Positions 60,455 through 64,000 of a DNA stretch of 64,000 nucleotides are shown one piece after another. This DNA comes from Labrenzia sp. CE80 (GTDB taxonomy: Bacteria > Pseudomonadota > Alphaproteobacteria > Rhizobiales > Stappiaceae): NCBI RefSeq assembly GCF_009650605.1, contig NZ_WAJT01000002.1, positions 868,001 through 932,000 of the forward strand, read 5' to 3'. Positions within the stretch are counted from its first letter, which is position 1, and the number at the start of each line of letters is the position of its first letter. The notes under the pieces were generated by a model. That model saw only the letters and a program-made list of their open reading frames with translations, ran no database searches and had not been told where the DNA came from. The translations under genes were made by a program, and so were the position numbers.

Positions 60455-61111
60455 TTAGCGAGCAGCCTTTTTGCTGTTTTTCCCAGCTTCGACGAGGCTT
60501 TCGATCAACTCGAAGCGTTCCAGAAATTTTTCCTGTGCTTCAAGGGCCGGAAGAGGTCTTAGATCAAGCCGGGCAACCGACGCACCGTCGCGCGAAAAAC
60601 CGCGTGGCTTGCCAAAGATCTTGGAGGCTTCACCCTCGTCAAAACCGGCCAGCTCGATGGCCTCATAGAAGGCGCAGATGATGTCGGCGCGTTTGGCAAG
60701 TTTCTTCACCGTTTGCGGAATTTCAGCTGGCAATCCGAAACGCAGGTGAATGGCGGCCTGCAAGCGTCCCTCCACGGCCTTATAGGCGCCACCCATTACG
60801 GCCTTGAAAGGAGAGATCATGTCGCCGATGACGTATTCAGGCGCATCGTGAAGGAGAACTGCCAGACGCCAGTGCGGCGGCAGGTCGGGCTTCAGCTGCA
60901 AGGCGATGTCCTCGACCACCAGACTGTGTTCTGCGACCGAAAACGCATGTTCGCCGCGGGTCTGACCGTTCCAGCGGGCGACGCGGGCCAGGCCGTGAGC
61001 TATGTCTGAAATCTCGACGTCCAGCGGTGAAGGATCCAGAAGATCAAGCCGGCGTCCGGACAACATGCGCTGCCAGGCTCTTGGAGAGGGAACGGAATTA
61101 TCGGCAGGCAT
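60455..61111 (-). CDS. HD-domain phosphohydrolase (YfbR-like)
   Basis: 218 aa. HD motif: GEHAFSVAEHSLVVEDIA supplies the first His, and VLLHDAPEYVIGDMISPFK the HD pair with the distal Asp-like region. YfbR-type enzymes are 5'-deoxyribonucleotidases with a role in dNMP pools; longer HD hydrolases have other nucleotide substrates, so the exact one is open. Cytoplasmic. Second gene of the minus-strand run beginning with ygfZ (45 bp gap). Confidence 0.85.
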   Translation of the reverse strand: MPADNSVPSPRAWQRMLSGRRLDLLDPSPLDVEISDIAHGLARVARWNGQTRGEHAFSVAEHSLVVEDIALQLKPDLPPHWRLAVLLHDAPEYVIGDMISPFKAVMGGAYKAVEGRLQAAIHLRFGLPAEIPQTVKKLAKRADIICAFYEAIELAGFDEGEASKIFGKPRGFSRDGASVARLDLRPLPALEAQEKFLERFELIESLVEAGKNSKKAAR

Positions 61112-61156
61112 GGCAGCTCGAGTTCTAAAACGGAACGGGCGATATCAAGCGGTGCA

Positions 61157-62056
61157 TCAGGCGTCGCTGGTGTCGGCAGGCCAGGTGAAACCGGCCCATG
61201 AGGGCAGGTTCAAGGCCACTGCAACATCGCCGCACTGAAACGCAGCGCCTTTTTCACGAGCGGCCTGCGCCTTGTCAAGCCGCACAAGAGCGATGCCCAC
61301 ATGAGCACCGTTGGCCTGTGAGGAAGAGCCAAGTGTTCCGATTGCCTTGCCATCAGCCACGATCTCCATTCCCGCCTCCGGGAGGGCTGTGTCGGCGGAG
61401 ACGGCAATCATGCGTTTACGTGCCGTCGCTCGGTGCTGGACCCTCGAAACCACCTCCTGCCCGACATAACAGCCCTTTGAAAAGGAAACGCCATTGAGCT
61501 GATCCATGTCGGCGTCATGGGGAAAAAGCTCCGAGTAGCCATAATCCGAAAGGCTTTCAGGAACACCCAGCGTGATCCGATGAGCGGCATAGGCCTCAGG
61601 CGTTTCTAGCTGCCCACCCGCTTCCAGCAACGCTGCGCGAATGTCTTCCAGGTTTCCCAGATGGCGCTCTCCCAGCTCGGCAAGGCGCGGATCAGATGCG
61701 TGATGGCCCGCCAAAGGTGAGGGGGAAGCGTCTCCCCACGAAGCAATAACGCCGACGTCCGGTCCCAGTGCTTCGATCTCGACCTTTGCACGCAAACGAT
61801 AGAACGTCAGGCGTTTTGCGAAGTCGGCTAGAGTTTCGCGCGGTGTTTCGAGCAGGTAGCCGTCGTCGGTTCGCAAAACAATGAAGTCGAACAGGATCTT
61901 GCCCTGGGGCGTCAAGAGAGCGCCGAAGCCGGCATGCTCCGCATCCACCTTTTCGATATCGCAGGTCACAAGGTTCTGAAGAAAGTGCGTTGCGTCTTCA
62001 CCGCCGATGCGGATCAGGCCCCGGCTTTCAAAAAGCGCAAAATGAAGTTGGCTCAT
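61157..62056 (-). CDS. ygfZ: Folate-binding protein YgfZ (iron-sulfur cluster repair)
   Basis: 299 aa from ATG 62,056 with AGGA eight bases before it; the 58-codon frame extension is out of family. Glycine cleavage T-like fold with the YgfZ signature FSKGCYVGQEVVSRV, whose Cys is essential. HFLQNLVTCDIEKVDAEHAG and QGKILFDFIVLR are the N-terminal folate-side segments. It aids repair or maturation of 4Fe-4S enzymes such as MiaB in a tetrahydrofolate-dependent way. First gene of the run that ends in nadQ; divergent from pyrC (203 bp). Confidence 0.93.
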   Translation of the reverse strand: MSQLHFALFESRGLIRIGGEDATHFLQNLVTCDIEKVDAEHAGFGALLTPQGKILFDFIVLRTDDGYLLETPRETLADFAKRLTFYRLRAKVEIEALGPDVGVIASWGDASPSPLAGHHASDPRLAELGERHLGNLEDIRAALLEAGGQLETPEAYAAHRITLGVPESLSDYGYSELFPHDADMDQLNGVSFSKGCYVGQEVVSRVQHRATARKRMIAVSADTALPEAGMEIVADGKAIGTLGSSSQANGAHVGIALVRLDKAQAAREKGAAFQCGDVAVALNLPSWAGFTWPADTSDA

Positions 62057-62259
62057 TGTCCGGATCCTTGCTTCTGTGTTCAGGGCGCGTGGGCCCACGT
62101 TCAAAGTCGTCGTTGATACCTTGACATGCGACATAGGAGGCTTTGAGGGTGTGGGCAAGACTGGAGTGCGCTGAGCAGGGTCCAGGTCGGCACTGGTCCT
62201 TGACCAATCATCCGCGTATAAGCCCGGCAATGATGCAGCGGCGAAGCGGGAGACATGCC

Positions 62260-63594
62260 TTGACCAAGACCTATGACGTGATCCTAAAGGGCGGAACAGT
62301 GGTCAATCAGGATGGCGAGGGCCTCCGCGATGTCGCCATTCGAGGCGGCCGGATTGTCGAGCTGGGATCCTTCGATCCGTCGCAGGCTGGCGAGACCATT
62401 GATTGTACTGGTCTTCATATTCTGCCTGGCGTAATCGACAGTCAGGTGCATTTCCGCGAGCCAGGCCTTGATCACAAGGAAGATCTCGAATCGGGTTCCC
62501 GCGCTGCTGTCATGGGCGGTGTGACGTCTGTCTTCGAGATGCCGAACACCAATCCGCTGACCACATCGGAAGCAGCGCTTGCCGACAAGGTCAGCCGCGG
62601 TCATCACCGCATGCACTGTGACTTTGCCTTCTGGGTTGGCGGCACGCGCGAAAACGTCAAGGACATCCCTGAGCTGGAGCGCCTTCCGGGCGCTGCTGGC
62701 ATCAAGGTGTTCATGGGCTCCTCCACCGGCGACCTTCTGGTGGAAGATGATCAGGGTGTCCGCGACATTCTTTCGACCACCCGCCGCCGTGCCGCTTTCC
62801 ATTCTGAAGATGAGTTCCGCCTGCGCGAGCGCCAAGGCGAGCGGATTGAAAACGATCCGCGCTCGCATCCGATCTGGCGCGATGAAATCGCAGCCCTGCA
62901 ATGCACCCAGCGTCTGGTGAGCATTGCGCGCGAAGTCGGTGCAAAGATCCATATCCTGCATCTGTCGACGGCTAAAGAAGTCGACTACCTGCTCGATCAC
63001 AAGGATGTAGCCTCCATTGAGGTGACACCGCACCACCTGACCTTGACCGATGAGGCCTATGAGCGTCTTGGAACCCTGGTTCAGATGAACCCGCCAGTCC
63101 GCGCGCCGCATCATGGCGAACGGCTGTGGTGGGGTCTCGAGCAGGGCATTTTGGATATCTTCGGTTCGGATCATGCGCCGCATCTGTTGGATGAAAAGCA
63201 GAAGCCTTATCCGGCATCACCTTCCGGCATGACCGGTGTGCAGACGCTGGTGCCGATCATGCTGGACCACGTCAACGCCGGGCGCCTGTCGCTGGCCCGT
63301 TTCGTTGATATGACCTCCGCCGGTCCGGCGAGACTGTTCCAGATCGCGCTCAAGGGCCGGATTGCTGCCGGCTACGACGCCGATTTCACCATCGTCGACA
63401 TGAAACGGAAGCAGACTATCCAGAATGATTGGATCGCATCCAAGTGTGGCTGGACGCCTTACGACGGCAAGGAAGTCACCGGCTGGCCGGTCGGCACCAT
63501 CGTCCGCGGTCAAAAGGTGATGTGGGAAGCTGAAGTGACGACCCCGTCTCGCGGCGAAGTTGTCCTCTTCCAGGATGGTCTGCCGCGCGCCTGA
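62260..63594 (+). CDS. pyrC: Dihydroorotase (class I, PyrC-type)
   Basis: 444 aa from TTG 62,260 (LTKTYDVILKGG); an ATG at 62,230 is also open but GGGAGA lies eight bases before the TTG. Zinc amidohydrolase of pyrimidine biosynthesis, converting carbamoyl-aspartate to dihydroorotate. HILPGVIDSQVHFREPG gives the first metal His pair, FMGSSTGDLL and FHSEDEF the carboxylated region, ILHLSTAKEVD and IEVTPHHLTL further His residues, and GSDHAPHLLDEK the final Asp. Some relatives are allantoinases; the annotation follows the usual label for this alphaproteobacterial group. Confidence 0.88.
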   Translation: MTKTYDVILKGGTVVNQDGEGLRDVAIRGGRIVELGSFDPSQAGETIDCTGLHILPGVIDSQVHFREPGLDHKEDLESGSRAAVMGGVTSVFEMPNTNPLTTSEAALADKVSRGHHRMHCDFAFWVGGTRENVKDIPELERLPGAAGIKVFMGSSTGDLLVEDDQGVRDILSTTRRRAAFHSEDEFRLRERQGERIENDPRSHPIWRDEIAALQCTQRLVSIAREVGAKIHILHLSTAKEVDYLLDHKDVASIEVTPHHLTLTDEAYERLGTLVQMNPPVRAPHHGERLWWGLEQGILDIFGSDHAPHLLDEKQKPYPASPSGMTGVQTLVPIMLDHVNAGRLSLARFVDMTSAGPARLFQIALKGRIAAGYDADFTIVDMKRKQTIQNDWIASKCGWTPYDGKEVTGWPVGTIVRGQKVMWEAEVTTPSRGEVVLFQDGLPRA

Positions 63595-63608
63595 TCGAAC
63601 AGCGTCGA

Positions 63609-63857
63609 TCATTCGTGAAAGGCGTCCCGCAAATCAGTGGGCGCCTTTTCTGTTTGCACCGCCCGCCCCCAGGGCACCTTGTTCCAGACTTTCTCGTGAA
63701 CGAAGAAAGCGAGAAAACCGCTCGCGGAAGCGCTTGAGGCCAGGGCAAGTGCCGAATACAGAGACCCAGTGTGCGGGTAGCTCAGGGCTGTCATGGTGAC
63801 CAGCCCGAGAAGCTGCCAGGTCAGCGCTTTCAAAAAGGTTCGCTTCGTCGTGTCCAT
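63609..63857 (-). CDS. DUF2061 membrane protein
   Basis: 82 aa from ATG 63,857 (MDTTKRTFLKALTWQLLG); ATG 63,878 (MNTSIGVMDTTK) is an alternative. Two membrane helices (LTWQLLGLVTMTALSY and ALALASSASASGFLAFFVHE) and the KVWNKVPWG end match DUF2061, whose role is unknown; some members sit beside cysteine biosynthesis genes. Convergent with pyrC; its last codons overlap a terminator-like hairpin. Confidence 0.85.
   Translation of the reverse strand: MDTTKRTFLKALTWQLLGLVTMTALSYPHTGSLYSALALASSASASGFLAFFVHEKVWNKVPWGRAVQTEKAPTDLRDAFHE
63619..63648 (+). terminator. Probable pyrC terminator inside the DUF2061 3' end
   Basis: AAAGGCG-T-CCC pairs with GGG-CGCCTTT around the loop GCAAATCAGT, followed by TT. 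The 25-bp hairpin lies within the last codons of the convergent DUF2061 gene. Confidence 0.45.
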
Positions 63858-64000
63858 CACGCCTATCGAGGTGTTCATGCCGGGTGGAAGGGGCTCTTCG
63901 CAATGCAAAAAGAGTGCGCCCGAACACCGTTTGATGGAAGTCTGTATCTTTTCAGCAAAAAATCCGAATTGTAGATTTTAATCATAAATCATGATAAAAA

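Noticed and set aside
1..64000. CRISPR arrays, tRNA or rRNA genes, transposases, phage genes
   Set aside because: No regularly spaced repeats, no cloverleaf with a CCA-proximal GTTCGANTC arm that I could support, and no recombinase or structural phage protein was seen.
63909..64000. AT-rich final 90 bp as a possible gene start
   Set aside because: No initiation signal with an open frame; probably an upstream region of a gene outside the window.

Overview
The window is about 64 kb of high-GC chromosomal DNA that reads as an alphaproteobacterium of the order Hyphomicrobiales, most likely a marine Stappiaceae type (Roseibium/Labrenzia/Stappia-like). This is inferred from gene order and family content: the split ATP synthase b'/b genes followed by rnhB and a PA0069-type radical SAM gene, nadABC with a NadQ-type (COG4111) regulator, an alphaproteobacterial GAAC-N7-GAAC LexA site, and ChrBA. 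No rRNA, tRNA, CRISPR array, insertion sequence or prophage was recognised. Genes are densely packed on both strands, mostly housekeeping and stress or metabolic accessory functions.

Layout. 0-3 kb: end of the F0 ATP synthase operon, a YunG-like protein, RNase HII and a putative SOS-controlled radical SAM protein. 3-10.2 kb: glycosyltransferase, Stf0 sulfotransferase, DMT exporter, VOC protein, lipid-anchored or membrane-anchored serine hydrolase, MoaB, an aminotransferase and a ceramidase-like membrane protein. 10.3-18 kb: MaeB malic enzyme, a DEAD-box helicase with a long leader, a 600-bp gene-free stretch, ETF-ubiquinone oxidoreductase and a uracil-DNA glycosylase. 18-25 kb: PilZ protein, S49 peptidase with a small membrane partner, GNAT, a DUF2778 cell-wall protein, a SufR-like regulator diverging from a small DUF1127-like gene, DUF2293 and MOSC proteins. 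25-31.6 kb: an OmpR-type two-component system diverging from a MipA/OmpV outer-membrane gene, a soluble PilJ/MCP-like protein, a flavin-type oxidoreductase and a GH64-like protein without signal peptide. 31.6-36.4 kb: EttA, a low-GC orphan membrane gene beside dispersed repeats, and a LysR/azoreductase pair. 36.5-46 kb: glyQ and glyS separated by lemA, DUF2207, gltS and a GGDEF-EAL gene, then a GNAT. 46-49.7 kb: chromate resistance pair and an MFS carrier. 49.8-53.8 kb: nadABC behind a palindromic operator. 53.8-64 kb: HupE, a P2A calcium-type ATPase, SleB hydrolase, then a minus-strand run ygfZ-HD-phosphatase-nadQ, diverging from dihydroorotase, and a DUF2061 protein.

The clearest regulatory circuits readable here are: a NadQ-like repressor gene (58.9-59.9 kb) with its probable operator at nadA (49,989-50,005); a LexA box at the radical SAM gene; a TTACGT-AA-ACGTAA palindrome at the ETF-QO promoter with a near copy 2.5 kb away; a 10+10 bp palindrome between the SufR-like regulator and the DUF1127-like gene; an ATGAAT-N11-ATTCAT LysR-type site; and a tandem TTTACAT repeat upstream of mipA. 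No wholly new multi-gene system is evident; the least explained items are the soluble PilJ/MCP protein, the leaderless GH64-like protein, the low-GC orphan gene with its repeats, and the gene-free stretch at 14.4-15.1 kb. All family assignments are from reading the sequence without database searches.
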